A stretch of DNA of 18,228 bases, taken from Bacteroidetes bacterium UBA5697. GTDB taxonomy: Bacteria; Bacteroidota; Bacteroidia; B-17B0; Aurantibacillaceae. The translations under genes were made by a program, and so were the position numbers. The stretch covers positions 1-18,228 of the forward strand of contig DIHL01000008.1 in NCBI GenBank assembly GCA_002420145.1. Reading direction: 5' to 3'. The notes beneath the pieces were generated by a model. That model was not told the DNA's origin, ran no database searches, and was given only the letters and a program-made list of their open reading frames with translations. Below, piece after piece: positions 1-10,600 of the stretch; position 1 is the first letter of the stretch; each line of letters opens with the position of its first letter.

Positions 1-23
1 GTGATGGTATGTTTTTAGAGTAA
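1..23 (+). CDS. possible 3' end of an upstream gene (partial)
   Basis: A reading frame open from the window edge (frame 3) ends in TAA at 21-23 and would give the C-terminus DGMFLE. Another frame ends in TAG at 16-18 (VMVCF). Either could be the tail of a + strand gene just upstream of the rhomboid gene, whose ATG is at 33. In several Bacteroidota mutL precedes a rhomboid gene, so mutL is one guess, but seven codons cannot establish it. Confidence 0.2.
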
Positions 24-32
24 ACATTACCA

Positions 33-803
33 ATGAGAAGTTTTCCTTTAAAAGAATTATTATCTGTTATCAAATACCCTCTATTATTTTTGATAATTAG
101 TTGGCTAATATTTTGGGCTGATGCTCATTGGAATCTAGATTTGTATTTATTAGGAGTTAATCCAAGAACTGTTTCTGGATTAAAAGGAATTTTGTTTGCC
201 CCCTTAATTCATGGCGATTTAAGTCACATTCTCAATAACAGTTTGCCAGTATTGATTTTGGGTTCTATGATTTTTTATTTCTATAAACCAATAGCATGGC
301 CTTCTATTTTTTGGATTTATCTCATAAGTGGACTTTGGTTGTGGGTAGGAGGTCGTAATAATGAAGTGATTCCTAATTATCATTTTGGTGCGAGTACCTT
401 GATTTATGGATTTTCTACTTTTTTGTTTTTCAGTGGAGTGTTTCGTAAACATAAACAGTTAATGATGGTATCTGCCTTTGTGGTATTTACTTATGGAAGT
501 ATCACTTGGGGAATTTTTCCTATTGATAGAACAATGTCGTGGGAAGGACATTTGTTTGGATCTATTTCAGGAATTTTAGTGGCGTATAGTTATCGAAAAG
601 ATGGTCCTCAGCCATTAGTTTATCAATGGCCAGAAGAAGAAATAGATTTAGAGGCCATTGCAAATCAAGAACTGTTAGAAGAACAAAATGCCGCTCAAAT
701 GCAAGTTGATTTACAAAATGATAAGCCTTCTTTAGACCCTTTTCAAATTGTTTATCATTACAAAGATTCTGACGAATCAAAGCCTACAGAACCAAAAGAA
801 TAA
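33..803 (+). CDS. rhomboid-family intramembrane serine protease
   Basis: Multi-pass inner-membrane protein that would cleave transmembrane segments of other membrane proteins within the lipid bilayer; the substrate cannot be told from sequence. The rhomboid signature is present in order: HGDLSHILNN (H60, H65, N68/N69), the catalytic serine in GAST (S121) followed by LIYGF, and the catalytic histidine in WEGHLFG (H173). Hydrophobic segments run from about residue 14 to 187, and an acidic, soluble tail of about 65 residues follows. The residue after the catalytic serine is threonine, where the classical motif GxSG has glycine; the remaining catalytic elements are intact, so the enzyme may well be active. 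The gene lies 76 bases upstream of guaB, which has its own promoter, so the two need not be co-transcribed. The ATG at 33 is the first good start and gives a normal N-terminus. Confidence 0.9.
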   Translation: MRSFPLKELLSVIKYPLLFLIISWLIFWADAHWNLDLYLLGVNPRTVSGLKGILFAPLIHGDLSHILNNSLPVLILGSMIFYFYKPIAWPSIFWIYLISGLWLWVGGRNNEVIPNYHFGASTLIYGFSTFLFFSGVFRKHKQLMMVSAFVVFTYGSITWGIFPIDRTMSWEGHLFGSISGILVAYSYRKDGPQPLVYQWPEEEIDLEAIANQELLEEQNAAQMQVDLQNDKPSLDPFQIVYHYKDSDESKPTEPKE

Positions 804-841
804 CAAATAAAAATCTGATTTTTTTAACAGAAAATTTTGAG

Positions 842-849
842 TATATTTG
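842..849 (+). promoter_or_regulatory. Bacteroidota-type promoter -7 element for guaB
   Basis: TATATTTG matches the Bacteroidota housekeeping -7 consensus TAnnTTTG exactly and is followed by GCCC. It lies 30 bases before the guaB ATG. About 20 bases upstream, where the -33 TTTG is expected, there is only a T-rich run (819-825), so the -33 element is weak or absent. Transcription would start around 853-857, giving a short leader of about 25 bases. Confidence 0.6.
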
Positions 850-852
850 CCC

Positions 853-873
853 GAATTTTAACACCGAAAATTC
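853..873 (+). promoter_or_regulatory. small inverted repeat in the guaB leader
   Basis: GAATTTT (853-859) and AAAATTC (867-873) are perfectly complementary over 7 bases, with a 7-base spacer (AACACCG). The repeat ends 6 bases before the guaB ATG and so covers most of the predicted leader. It is AT-rich and would form only a weak RNA hairpin; it could equally be a DNA-binding palindrome. A regulatory role is inference. Confidence 0.3.
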
Positions 874-879
874 ATTCTT

Positions 880-2355
880 ATGGCATCAACACTTTTAGCA
901 AACAAATTTGCTCCCGAAGGTTTAACGTATGATGATGTTTTATTAGTTCCAGCTTATTCAGAAGTATTGCCTCGTGAGGTAAATATTTCTAGCCAATTTA
1001 CTAAAAACATCCGTATAAATTCTCCAATAGTTTCAGCAGCTATGGATACTGTTACTGAGTATCAAATGGCTATTACTATTGCTCAAGAAGGAGGAATTGG
1101 TGTATTACATAAAAACATGACTATTGCTGAACAAGCTATGCATGTTCGCAAAGTAAAACGTAGCGAAAGTGGGATGATTGTTGACCCATTAACGATTATT
1201 CAAACAGCTACTATTAATGATGCTTTAGCTATCATGGCTGAAAACAAAATTGGTGGTGTGCCAGTTGTTGATGCTGATAAAAAATTTGTTGGTATTGTTA
1301 CGAATCGTGATTTACGTTTCGAGAAAAACTTAAAACGTTTAGTGAAAGAAGTAATGACTCCTGCTAGTAAAGCGGTTACAGCTAAACAAGGTGTTACTTT
1401 AAAACAAGCCGAAGAAATTTTACAAGATCATAAAATTGAGAAATTACCAATTTTGGATAAAAACAATCGATTAATTGGTTTAATTACTTACAAGGATATT
1501 ATCAAAATTAAAGTACGTCCTAATGCTGCGAAAGATGACAGAGGTAGATTACGCGTAGCTGCAGCGGTTGGTGTTACCGCAGACACCATGGAGCGTGTAG
1601 ATGCTTTAGTAGAAGCAGGTGTAGATGCAATTATTATTGATACTGCTCATGGACACTCAAAAGGAGTAATTATAAAATTAAAAGAAGTAAAAAAGAAATA
1701 CAAAGATTTACAAGTTGTAGTTGGAAACATCGCAACAGGAGCAGCTGCATTAGATTTAATGAAAGCGGGTGCTGATGGTGTAAAAGTTGGTATTGGCCCA
1801 GGTTCTATTTGTACGACTCGTGTGATTGCGGGTGTTGGTGTACCTCAATTAACAGCTATCATGGAAGTAGCTGCTGCTTTAAAAGGTCGTTTACCAATTA
1901 TTGCAGATGGTGGTATTCGTTATACTGGTGATATTGTGAAAGCAATTGCAGCAGGTGCTCACACAGTAATGATGGGTGGTATGTTTGCAGGTGTTGAAGA
2001 AAGTCCAGGAGAAACAATTATTTTCGAAGGTCGTCAGTTTAAAGCTTACCGTGGAATGGGTTCATTAGAAGCGATGCAAAAAGGTTCTAAAGATCGTTAT
2101 TTCCAAGATGCAGAAGATGATATTAAAAAATTAGTACCAGAAGGTATTAGTGGTCGTGTACCATATAAAGGGCATTTAGCGGATGTGATGTATCAATTAA
2201 TAGGTGGTTTAAGAGCAGGTATGGGATACTGTGGAGCTAAAGATATTAAAGCTTTACAAGACGCTAAGTTTACACGTATTACAGCAGCTGGTGTGAAAGA
2301 AAGTCACCCACATGATGTAGTAATTACAAGAGAGGCACCGAATTATACAAGATAA
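880..2355 (+). CDS. guaB: inosine-5'-monophosphate dehydrogenase
   Basis: Cytosolic enzyme that oxidises IMP to XMP with NAD+, the committed step of guanine nucleotide synthesis. The 491-residue length is typical of bacterial IMPDH. The N-terminus has the family sequence LTYDDVLLVP; a pair of CBS domains is inserted at about residues 95-215; the catalytic loop GPGSICTTR carries the thioimidate cysteine at C311; the phosphate-binding region reads IADGGIRYTGD; the flap region includes YRGMGSLEAM, followed by KDRYFQ. No key residue is missing. The CBS pair normally senses adenine and guanine nucleotides. A TATATTTG promoter element lies 30 bases upstream. def follows 129 bases later in the same direction, possibly by read-through, because no strong terminator separates them. 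Confidence 0.98.
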   Translation: MASTLLANKFAPEGLTYDDVLLVPAYSEVLPREVNISSQFTKNIRINSPIVSAAMDTVTEYQMAITIAQEGGIGVLHKNMTIAEQAMHVRKVKRSESGMIVDPLTIIQTATINDALAIMAENKIGGVPVVDADKKFVGIVTNRDLRFEKNLKRLVKEVMTPASKAVTAKQGVTLKQAEEILQDHKIEKLPILDKNNRLIGLITYKDIIKIKVRPNAAKDDRGRLRVAAAVGVTADTMERVDALVEAGVDAIIIDTAHGHSKGVIIKLKEVKKKYKDLQVVVGNIATGAAALDLMKAGADGVKVGIGPGSICTTRVIAGVGVPQLTAIMEVAAALKGRLPIIADGGIRYTGDIVKAIAAGAHTVMMGGMFAGVEESPGETIIFEGRQFKAYRGMGSLEAMQKGSKDRYFQDAEDDIKKLVPEGISGRVPYKGHLADVMYQLIGGLRAGMGYCGAKDIKALQDAKFTRITAAGVKESHPHDVVITREAPNYTR

Positions 2356-2362
2356 GAGATTC

Positions 2363-2430
2363 AGGAGATAAAAGAGATTGAAGGAATGAAAAGACAAAAA
2401 CGAAAAAGAGTAAAATCTCTTTAATCCCTT
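2363..2430 (+). repeat. imperfect inverted repeat between guaB and def
   Basis: A 17-base arm at 2363-2379 pairs with 2414-2430 at 14 of 17 positions; the inner 9 bases, AAAGAGATT / AATCTCTTT, pair perfectly. The loop is 34 bases and there is no T-run after the right arm, so it is a poor intrinsic terminator. The motif AAGAGATT also occurs at 2354-2361, overlapping the guaB stop codon, which suggests a degraded dispersed intergenic repeat. The 129-base gap holds no other recognisable element. Confidence 0.4.
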
Positions 2431-2484
2431 AAGTCAAATCGTCTTTTAGGTCATTAATAATGAAATTAAAATAAAGTTAGAAAG

Positions 2485-3084
2485 ATGGTATTACCAATAG
2501 TTGTTTACGGCGACCCGGTTTTAAGAAAAAAATGTGTTGACATAGATAAAGACTATCCTAATTTAGGACAGTTTATTAAAGATATGTACGAAACTATGTA
2601 CGAAGCAAATGGCGTAGGTTTAGCTGCTCCTCAAGTTAATAAAGCTATTCGTTTATTTGTGGTGGATGCTTCTCCATTTGCAGAAGTGGATGAAGATGAA
2701 GAGCCGGAATTTACAGCGGAAGAAATGAAGCAAATGAATGGTTTTAAAAAAACATTTATCAATGCTCAAATATTAGAAGAAGTAGGTGAAGAATGGAAGT
2801 TTAATGAAGGTTGTTTAAGCATTCCTAAAATTAGAGAAGATGTATTACGTAAACCAAAATTAACGATTGAATATTACGACGAAAATTTTAAAAAACACAC
2901 TGAGACTTATGATGGTGTGATTGCTCGTGTTATTCAACATGAATACGATCATATTGAAGGTGTTTTATTTACTGATAAAATTAATCCGTTTAAACGAAAA
3001 TTAATAAGCGGAAAATTAACGGATATTTCAAAAGGAAAATTTAGAGCAGATTATAAAACAAGAGTATTTCAACCAAAAAGATAA
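2485..3084 (+). CDS. def: peptide deformylase
   Basis: Cytosolic metalloenzyme that removes the formyl group from the N-terminal methionine of new proteins. All three family motifs are present: GVGLAAPQ (residues 43-50), EGCLS (108-112, metal ligand C110) and HEYDH (152-156, metal ligands H152 and H156, catalytic E153). At 199 residues it is somewhat longer than the E. coli enzyme. The extra length is largely an acidic insertion at about residues 63-88, before the FINA strand; as I recall, this is common in Bacteroidota deformylases. The next gene starts two bases after the stop codon, so the two are probably co-transcribed. Confidence 0.97.
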   Translation: MVLPIVVYGDPVLRKKCVDIDKDYPNLGQFIKDMYETMYEANGVGLAAPQVNKAIRLFVVDASPFAEVDEDEEPEFTAEEMKQMNGFKKTFINAQILEEVGEEWKFNEGCLSIPKIREDVLRKPKLTIEYYDENFKKHTETYDGVIARVIQHEYDHIEGVLFTDKINPFKRKLISGKLTDISKGKFRADYKTRVFQPKR

Positions 3085-3086
3085 TC

Positions 3087-3656
3087 ATGTTATATAAAAT
3101 TGGATTTTTTATTACTGGTAGTTTATTTTTAATGTCTTGCAACAGTCATTCTTCTGAACAAAAACAAGAAGAAGTAAAAAAAGACACAATCGTTGTAGCT
3201 GATATATGTTCTAATTTATTTAAAGAAGCTAAACGTTTAGATAATATTTTATTAAAAGCTACTGTTGTAAATAATGACATCGCCGAACAAGCCATAAAAG
3301 CTTTTTATGAGTTTTCAACTAATTGTAAATCGGATACCTTAGCGCCTGTGTTTTTAGTTAAGGCTGGACAGGTTTCTCAATCAATTAAAAAATATACTCA
3401 AGCTCAATCTTTTTTTAAAAAATGTATCGATGAGTTTCCTGATTTTAAGAGTAGAGGAGCGGCTATGTTTTTATTAGCCCAATTGTATGACGATGCATCT
3501 ATTTTAAATAATGAGTCAGATGCTAGAACATTATACCATCAAATTATAAGAGAATATCCTGACAGTCCTTATGCAAATGATGCTAAAGCTTGTATAAAAA
3601 ACTTAGGGAAATCTGATGAAGAATTAATTCAGGAATTTTTAAAGAAAAATAAGTAG
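3087..3656 (+). CDS. small TPR-like lipoprotein of unknown function
   Basis: The first 18 residues form a lipoprotein signal: a hydrophobic stretch ending in the lipobox LMSC, with C18 as the lipidated residue, followed by a polar linker rich in S, E, Q and K. Residues 86-170 look like two tetratricopeptide-type helical hairpins: a helix with QVSQSIKKY, then AQSFFKKCIDEFPDF, and later ARTLYHQIIREYPDSPYANDA. Such repeats usually mediate protein contacts. The protein would sit in the periplasm or at the inner face of the outer membrane. It starts two bases after def and ends 13 bases before the convergent PorP/SprF gene. I cannot assign a specific role; the link to def may be only transcriptional. 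Confidence 0.8.
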   Translation: MLYKIGFFITGSLFLMSCNSHSSEQKQEEVKKDTIVVADICSNLFKEAKRLDNILLKATVVNNDIAEQAIKAFYEFSTNCKSDTLAPVFLVKAGQVSQSIKKYTQAQSFFKKCIDEFPDFKSRGAAMFLLAQLYDDASILNNESDARTLYHQIIREYPDSPYANDAKACIKNLGKSDEELIQEFLKKNK

Positions 3657-3669
3657 TTCAATTTTTGAA

Positions 3670-4689
3670 TTAGAATTTAGGACAAGAAACTACAACGCGT
3701 TTCGTTTTTTTCTTTTTTTGTTTACACATTTGATAAGAAAGCGTTAATTCGTGGGCACCTCTGGTTAAATTGGTTAATTTTGAAATTGTGATATCATAAC
3801 TGTATCCTATATTTAAACGGTCTTGTTGAAACCCTATAAGGAATGCCATAGCATCATTATTGCTGTACCCAGGTTTATATGCTTTTAGTCCAGGTATACC
3901 TCTATACCAAATTCCAAAATTAAAAACATATTGAGAATAATATACTCCAATATCAAATTGGTCAAATTCTCCTTGTCCCCTGTAGTTCATTACAAGAGAT
4001 GTATATTTTTTAAGGTCTGGATCTTTTTCGTCTGGATTTAAAGAAAATTTACCTCCACCATGAACGCTATATTTTATTGGTAATATAACTCCATCACTTC
4101 CGTAAAAGGATTCATTTGGTTTGTTGAGATGATAAAAAGAAACACCCAACCAATATTTTGATGTGTAAATTAAACCTCCCGCACCAATATCAAAAAATGC
4201 TTTTGATTGAGTAGGAGTTTCAACAGTAGCAACAGAACTAGCCCCTGTATTTCCTCCTCTGGCTAATTGATCCCCAAAAAGTAATTTATTAAAATTAATA
4301 CTTTTAATTGTAACACCAGGTTGAATACCTCCACGAACAGAAAAAGTTTTATTTATTTTAGCTTCATAAGCAAATGATGGATTTATAATAGTTGTTCTCA
4401 ATCCCCCTGTTCCTGCATCATCAACTCCAAACTGTAAACCGATTCCTAAGTTCTGTTTTTCTAAATAATGGTCCATCGACAATAAATAGGATTGATATGT
4501 TTTATTAATTCCAGGCCATTGATTTCTATAGGCTAATGAAACTCTTGAACAAACATTGGCACCAGTAAAAGCTGGATTAAGATACAGAGGAGAAGCATAG
4601 AATTGTGTAAAATGCATATCCTGACCAACCAAAGACGTCGCTCCAATAGAAAAATATATTATGGATATTAATTTAAAAAATCTAGTCAC
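3670..4689 (-). CDS. PorP/SprF-family outer-membrane protein, partner of the giant adhesin
   Basis: Predicted outer-membrane beta barrel of the PorP/SprF family, which in T9SS bacteria is needed to export or display particular type B cargo proteins (SprF for SprB in Flavobacterium johnsoniae). A signal peptide covers about residues 1-22. The mature start carries the family hallmark HFTQFYASPLYLNPAFTG (26-43). Alternating hydrophobic strands with aromatic ends continue to the C-terminus, for example LNIGYSYDITISKL. The tail is unusually basic (KQKKKKTKR) and ends shortly afterwards. The ATG lies 8 bases after the stop codon of the 2581-residue adhesin, so the two form an operon and this protein is the obvious partner of that cargo. 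The pairing is inferred from position. The length of 339 residues fits the family. Confidence 0.92.
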   Translation of the reverse strand: MTRFFKLISIIYFSIGATSLVGQDMHFTQFYASPLYLNPAFTGANVCSRVSLAYRNQWPGINKTYQSYLLSMDHYLEKQNLGIGLQFGVDDAGTGGLRTTIINPSFAYEAKINKTFSVRGGIQPGVTIKSINFNKLLFGDQLARGGNTGASSVATVETPTQSKAFFDIGAGGLIYTSKYWLGVSFYHLNKPNESFYGSDGVILPIKYSVHGGGKFSLNPDEKDPDLKKYTSLVMNYRGQGEFDQFDIGVYYSQYVFNFGIWYRGIPGLKAYKPGYSNNDAMAFLIGFQQDRLNIGYSYDITISKLTNLTRGAHELTLSYQMCKQKKKKTKRVVVSCPKF

Positions 4690-4697
4690 GTCTAATT

Positions 4698-7600
4698 CTA
4701 TCTAAGTAAAGTTACATCGCCTGTTTTATTGAACTCTTTGCCGTTGTTTAATTTAACAAATGCTTTCCAAACATATACACCTACTTGACAAATTTTTTCT
4801 CTATAATATCCGTCCCATCCTTGCTTAATATCTTCAGTTTCGAAAATTAATTCACCCCAACGATTAAATATTTGAAATTTGTATTCTATCACGCCCGAAG
4901 TATACGGAAAAAATATGTCATTATCTAAATTTCCTGGAATGTAATATCCACCAGATGGTCCATCTGAATTAGGAGTAAATGCATTTGGGAAAACAACATC
5001 TGCATCTGTGGTAATTTTAACTTCTGCAGTATCAGAACACCCGTATTGAGAAGTTGCTATTAATTGAACAGTATAAATTCCTACAGAGGTATATGTATGA
5101 TTTGGACTAAATAATGTTGTAGAGGAGCCATCACCAAAATTCCAGTTGTAAGATACTGCACCTGTAGAAAGATTTGTACAACTTAATACATCGTAAGGTA
5201 AATTAAGTAAATAAGAGTTTACTGAAAAAGCAGCAACAGGATATGGATATGCACTAATAACAATTGGAGCTCCTGCATTATTATTTGTACAGCCGCCAGT
5301 TGTAGTTACTGTTAAGGTTACAGAATAAGTTCCTGGAGATGTGTAAACATGACTAGGGTTTTGAGCAGTAGAAGATGTGCCATCTCCAAAATTCCATGCC
5401 CAGCCAGTAATAGGATCACTAGAATTTCCAGAAACAGAATTATCAAAGAAATTCATTGGAGTTGGAACACAAGATAATGTACCACTAGGAGTAACCGACA
5501 TAGTAGGAGGCGGGTTAAATAGAACACTTACAGAATCTACAACAGACGTTCCACAAGCATTTGTTACGGTGACGATGTATGTTGTTGGTTGTAAAGGAAT
5601 TGTTACAAATGCTCCAGGACCACTTCCTAATCCATTATTCCATGTGTATGTTAAAGGGCCCGTTATTCCAGTAGTTGTGGCGTAAATGGTCGTTCCTTGA
5701 CCTGGACAAATAGGTGTTAATCCAATTGCATCAATATTTGCACCAGTTAAATCATAAACGACAGCTGTTACTGTATCTGCGATACCCGCACAACCATTTT
5801 GATCAAAAGCAACAACGGTGTAATTAGTTGTAACAGTAGCAGGATTAATAGTTAAAGTTCCTGAATTTATAATTCCACCTGGTTGCCAAGCATAATAATA
5901 TCCTCCTGCACCACCTGCTGCTGCTGAAACAACTGCTCCTGATTGATTTAAACAAATAGTATCATTTACTCCAGCAATAGTTGTTATTTGAGTAGGTTGT
6001 GTTAATGTTACACTATTAGAATTAGTACAACCATTTGCATCAGTAATAAAAACAGAATAAGAACCACTACCTAAATTTGAGGCAGTACTTCCATTTTGAA
6101 CAGGTGTACTGGTCCATGTATAAGTATAAGGAGAGGTTCCTCCACTCACAGTCACAGAAGAACTACCAGTTCCATTAAAACATAAAGGATTTACTGCGCT
6201 ACTAATAGTGGAAGATAGAACAGTTGGTTGTGTTACATTCATTGAAATGACAGAAGTACAAAAATGAGAATCACTTGCTATTACAGTATAACCGCCTGCT
6301 GGTACATTTGTAATTGTTGGTCCAGTGCCTGATGGAGACCATGAGTATGTATAATTAGGCGTGCCACCTGTTGCATTAACAGTAATAGAACCATTGGAAC
6401 CATTAAAGCACGAAACATTTGCGATTGTATTTATTGTAATAGTCACAGGTGTCGGTTGAGAAATATTTGCTGTCATTGTGCTCAAACAGCCCCTAGCGTC
6501 TGTTACATTTGCAGTATAAATACCTGCAGTTAATTGAGAAGCAGTAGTTGTATTTCCTCCATATGGAAGCCAGTTTATAGAGTAAGGAAGTGTGCCTAGC
6601 GTGATGTTTATAGTAGCCGCTCCTTCATCTCCTCCAAAACAAGAATCATTTAATGTAGATGTTAATGTAAGAGAAGGACTAGGAACGTTTACTAAAGTTG
6701 TTGTTAGTGTTTTAATACAACCGTAAGAATCGGCAGCTGATAATGTATATGTGTTTGGTAAAAGACCGCCTATTGTAGAAGTACTAGCAGCTACTGGACT
6801 CCATGTATAAGTATATGGACCTGTACCGCCTGATATTTGAGAGGAAATAGAACCGTTAGCTAATCCACAAGCTGGATGTAAAACACTTAAACTTCCAGTA
6901 ACAGGAGTAGGAGAAGAGATAATAACGGAAACATTTGTTTGACAACTGTTAGCATCATTTACGGTTACAATGTAAGTTCCAGGATTTAAAGAGTTGGCTG
7001 TTTGTCCTGTACCGCCAGATGGACTCCAAGAATAAGTATATCCAGCAGTTCCTCCAACAGGAGTTACAGTAGCTGTTCCATCAGAACCTCCTGAACAACT
7101 TGTAGGGACACTATTTGCTGTTGCTGATAGAGCAAGTGTTGGTTGTAAAACAGAGACGGTTGTAGTTGTTGTACAATTTTTAAAATCAGTAACATTAACT
7201 GTATAAGTTCCTAATGATAAACCGCTTATTGTTGATCCATTTACACTCATTGGCATCCAGTTATAACTATATGGCGCTGTACCACCAGTAGCACTCGCAG
7301 AAGCCATTCCATTATTTCCCCCAAAACAAGAAACAGCCGTTGAAGTAGCAGAAGCTGCCAGAGCAGCTGTTGGTTGTGAAATGGAATAGGTAGCAGTGTG
7401 AATACAATTATTGATATCTCTAACTTGAACGGAATAAGTTCCAATACTTAAGCCAGATACCACAGAGCCTGTGGTTGCTCCTGGTAACCAAGTATAAGTA
7501 TAACTTGGATTTCCACCTCCTGCTGTTACTGTTGCTGAACCATTGCTTCCTCCAAAACAACTAACATTTGTAGTTAAAATATTACTAAAGATTTGAGTTG

Positions 7601-10600
7601 GTTGAACTATAGTTGGACTTATAGCGCTAGCTAAACAACCATTAGCAGCTGTAATATTTACAGTATATGTACCTGCAGAAAGTCCAGTGGCAGTTTGTAA
7701 ATTCCCACCACTAGGAGACCATGTAAAGGTAAAAGGACCAGTTCCACCAGTAACACTAGCTGTTGCAGTTGCATTTGAACCACCGTTACAACTTACACTT
7801 GTTGAAGGTGCCACGGTTACAGTTGGTCCAGGGTTATTTCCTACGCTTTGAGATGCTATAGCAGAACAGTTATTTGCATCATTTACAGTAACAGAATACA
7901 TACCTGATAATAATCCTACTGCTGTACTATTTGTTCCTCCTGATGGCATCCAAGAATAGGTGTAAGTTCCAGTTCCACCAGTGGCTGAAACTGATGCTTG
8001 ACCGTTAGCTGCACCACAGTTAGAATTGATACTACCAGTAGTTAAAACAACTGCAGTAGGTTGTATTACTGTAACAGTAGCTGTAGCTACACAATTTTGT
8101 ATATCAGTTACAATCGATGTATATGTACCAGCACTTAAATTTGAAATGGTTTGACCACTGATACTACCAGGATTCCAGTTATACATATAAGGACTTGTGC
8201 CACCACTAGCAATAGAATTAGCCGAACCATTGTTTCCTGAGAAACAAGATACTGATGATGAAGAGACAGAAATGCTTAAAGCGGCTGTTGGTTGTGTGAT
8301 AGCATAAGTTGCAGTATGAATACAATTATTGGCGTCTGTAATCTGAACGGAATAACTACCAGAGCTTAAGCTTGTGACTACTGAACCAGTAGTAGAACTA
8401 GGAAACCATGTATAAGTATAACCAGGAGTCCCACCCATAGCTGTTACTGTTGCTGAACCATTTGTTCCAGCAAAACAAGTAACGTTACTTGTTAAAATAG
8501 TTTCAGTTATTGGAGGTGGTTCTAGAATAGAAGGACTAGTAATAGCCGTGGAAATACAACCATTAGCATCTTCTGCCATGATGTAATATGTTCCAGCAGT
8601 TAAACCAGTGGCCGTTGGTGAGTTACCTCCAGTTGGAAACCATGTATACGTGATAGGAGCTAAACCTCCAATTATACTAGCAGTAGCAGAACCATCACTA
8701 CCTCCATTACAACTTACATTAACAATTGAAAAAATACTAGCATTTGGTCCTCCAGAATCATCAACATCTAATAATTCCATTGCAGTACAATTGTTTGCAT
8801 CAGTTACAGTTACCGAATAAACTCCTGCAGCTACTCCTGTAGCAACAGAGTTAGTTCCTCCTGATGGCATCCAAGAGTATGTGTAAGGCCCAATACCTCC
8901 AGTAACAGAAACAGAGCCTATTCCATTTGGGTTTCCACATGTTGAGTTTGTACTTGTAGTAACAGGTAAAATTGGAGCTGGTTGAGTAACAAATACTGTA
9001 TTTGTTGTAATACAACCGTTTAAGTCAGTCGCCGTAACACTGTAAGTTCCTGAACTTAAATTAGGAACTACAGAACCAGTAAAAGCTCCAGGCATTAATT
9101 CGTAGCTATATGTTGGAGTACCTCCAGATGCTGTAGAAGTAACAGAACCGTTTGTTCCACCATTACAAGTGGTTGATGTCGACGATAATGACACCATTAA
9201 AGGAGCCGTTGGTTGAGAAATTGCAACCGTATTTTGTACTAAACAGTTGTTATTATCCGTGATAGATATTGTATAAGTGCCAGCGGATATATTAAATAAT
9301 GCATTTGTTGTTGCGCCTCCAGGTGTCCAAGAATATGTATAATTTGGTGTTCCACCAGAAGGTGTAGCTCCAATAGAACCATTATTTCCACCAAAACAAC
9401 TTACGTTTATTTGATCAACGAAACTCACTACTAAAGGAGTTGGTTCTGTGATAGTAGCAGTCGCCGTTGCAGGACAACCATTACCATCTGTTACAATTAC
9501 AGTATATGTTCCACTAGCCTGATTTGTTATAGACGCTGTTGTTTGACCTCCAGGCTGCCAAGAGAATGTATAAGAAGGCGTTCCTCCAGATTGCGTTGCT
9601 GATGCAGAGCCATTATTTAAATAATTACAAGTTTCATCAATCGCAGTAGCATTTGCTATTAAGAGAGTTGGTTCTGTGATTACAACTGTATTACTTGCTG
9701 TACAACTAAAGCTATCAGTTACAGTAAGAGAGTATGTACCTGCAATTAATCCAGATACATTTTGAGAAGTTGAAGTATTAGGACTCCAGTTAAAAGTATA
9801 ACCAGGTGTACCCCCTGAAATAGTTGATGAAATAGCTCCGTTACTTCCACCAAAACAAGAAACATTTGTTGGTGTAAAAGCAATAGCAATTGGTAAAGGT
9901 TGTGTTACTGTGTAAGTATAATTTTTCACACAACCATTAGCATCTGTAACTGTTACAGAATAACTTCCAGCTGGTAAATTTGAAACAGAAGAAGTGGTTG
10001 CTCCTCCTGCTGACCAAAAATAGGTATAAGGAGAAATACCACCACTTGGTGTTATTGAAATAATACCGTCACTTCCCGCATTACAAGAAACATTTGTAAT
10101 AGTAGATGTTGTAATGATATCTGTAGGTTGAGTAATAATAACAGTATTAGTTGCAACACAAGAATTATTGTCTGTTACGGATACTGTATAAGTTCCAATT
10201 GGAATATTACTAATTGTAGATGTTGTAACTCCTCCAGGAGACCAAGAATATGTATAATTTGCTGTTCCTCCAGATACACTTGCACTAACACTTCCATTAC
10301 TGCCTCCAAAACAACTTACATTAATTTGGTTTATAAAATTTACTACCAATGGAGTAGGTTCAGATATTGTAGCAACAGCGGTTGCTGGACATCCGTTACC
10401 ATCCGTTACAGTTACTGTATATGTTCCGCTAGCTTGGTTTATAATTGAAGCGGTTGTTTGCCCTCCAGGTTGCCAAGAATATGTATAAGAAGGAGTGCCT
10501 CCAGTTTGTGTGACAGATGCAGAGCCATTGTTTAAATAATCACATGTTTCATTGGTTATACTTGTTGTTGCAACTAATAAAGTTGGTTGAGTAATGGCAA

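Noticed and set aside
219..780. - strand open frames at 219-452 and 562-780
   Set aside because: They are antisense shadows of the rhomboid protease gene, which has intact catalytic motifs.
7247..7444. A - strand open frame of 65 codons in another frame of the giant gene
   Set aside because: It sits fully inside the SprB-repeat reading frame, which runs through without interruption, so it is neither a frameshift nor a separate gene.
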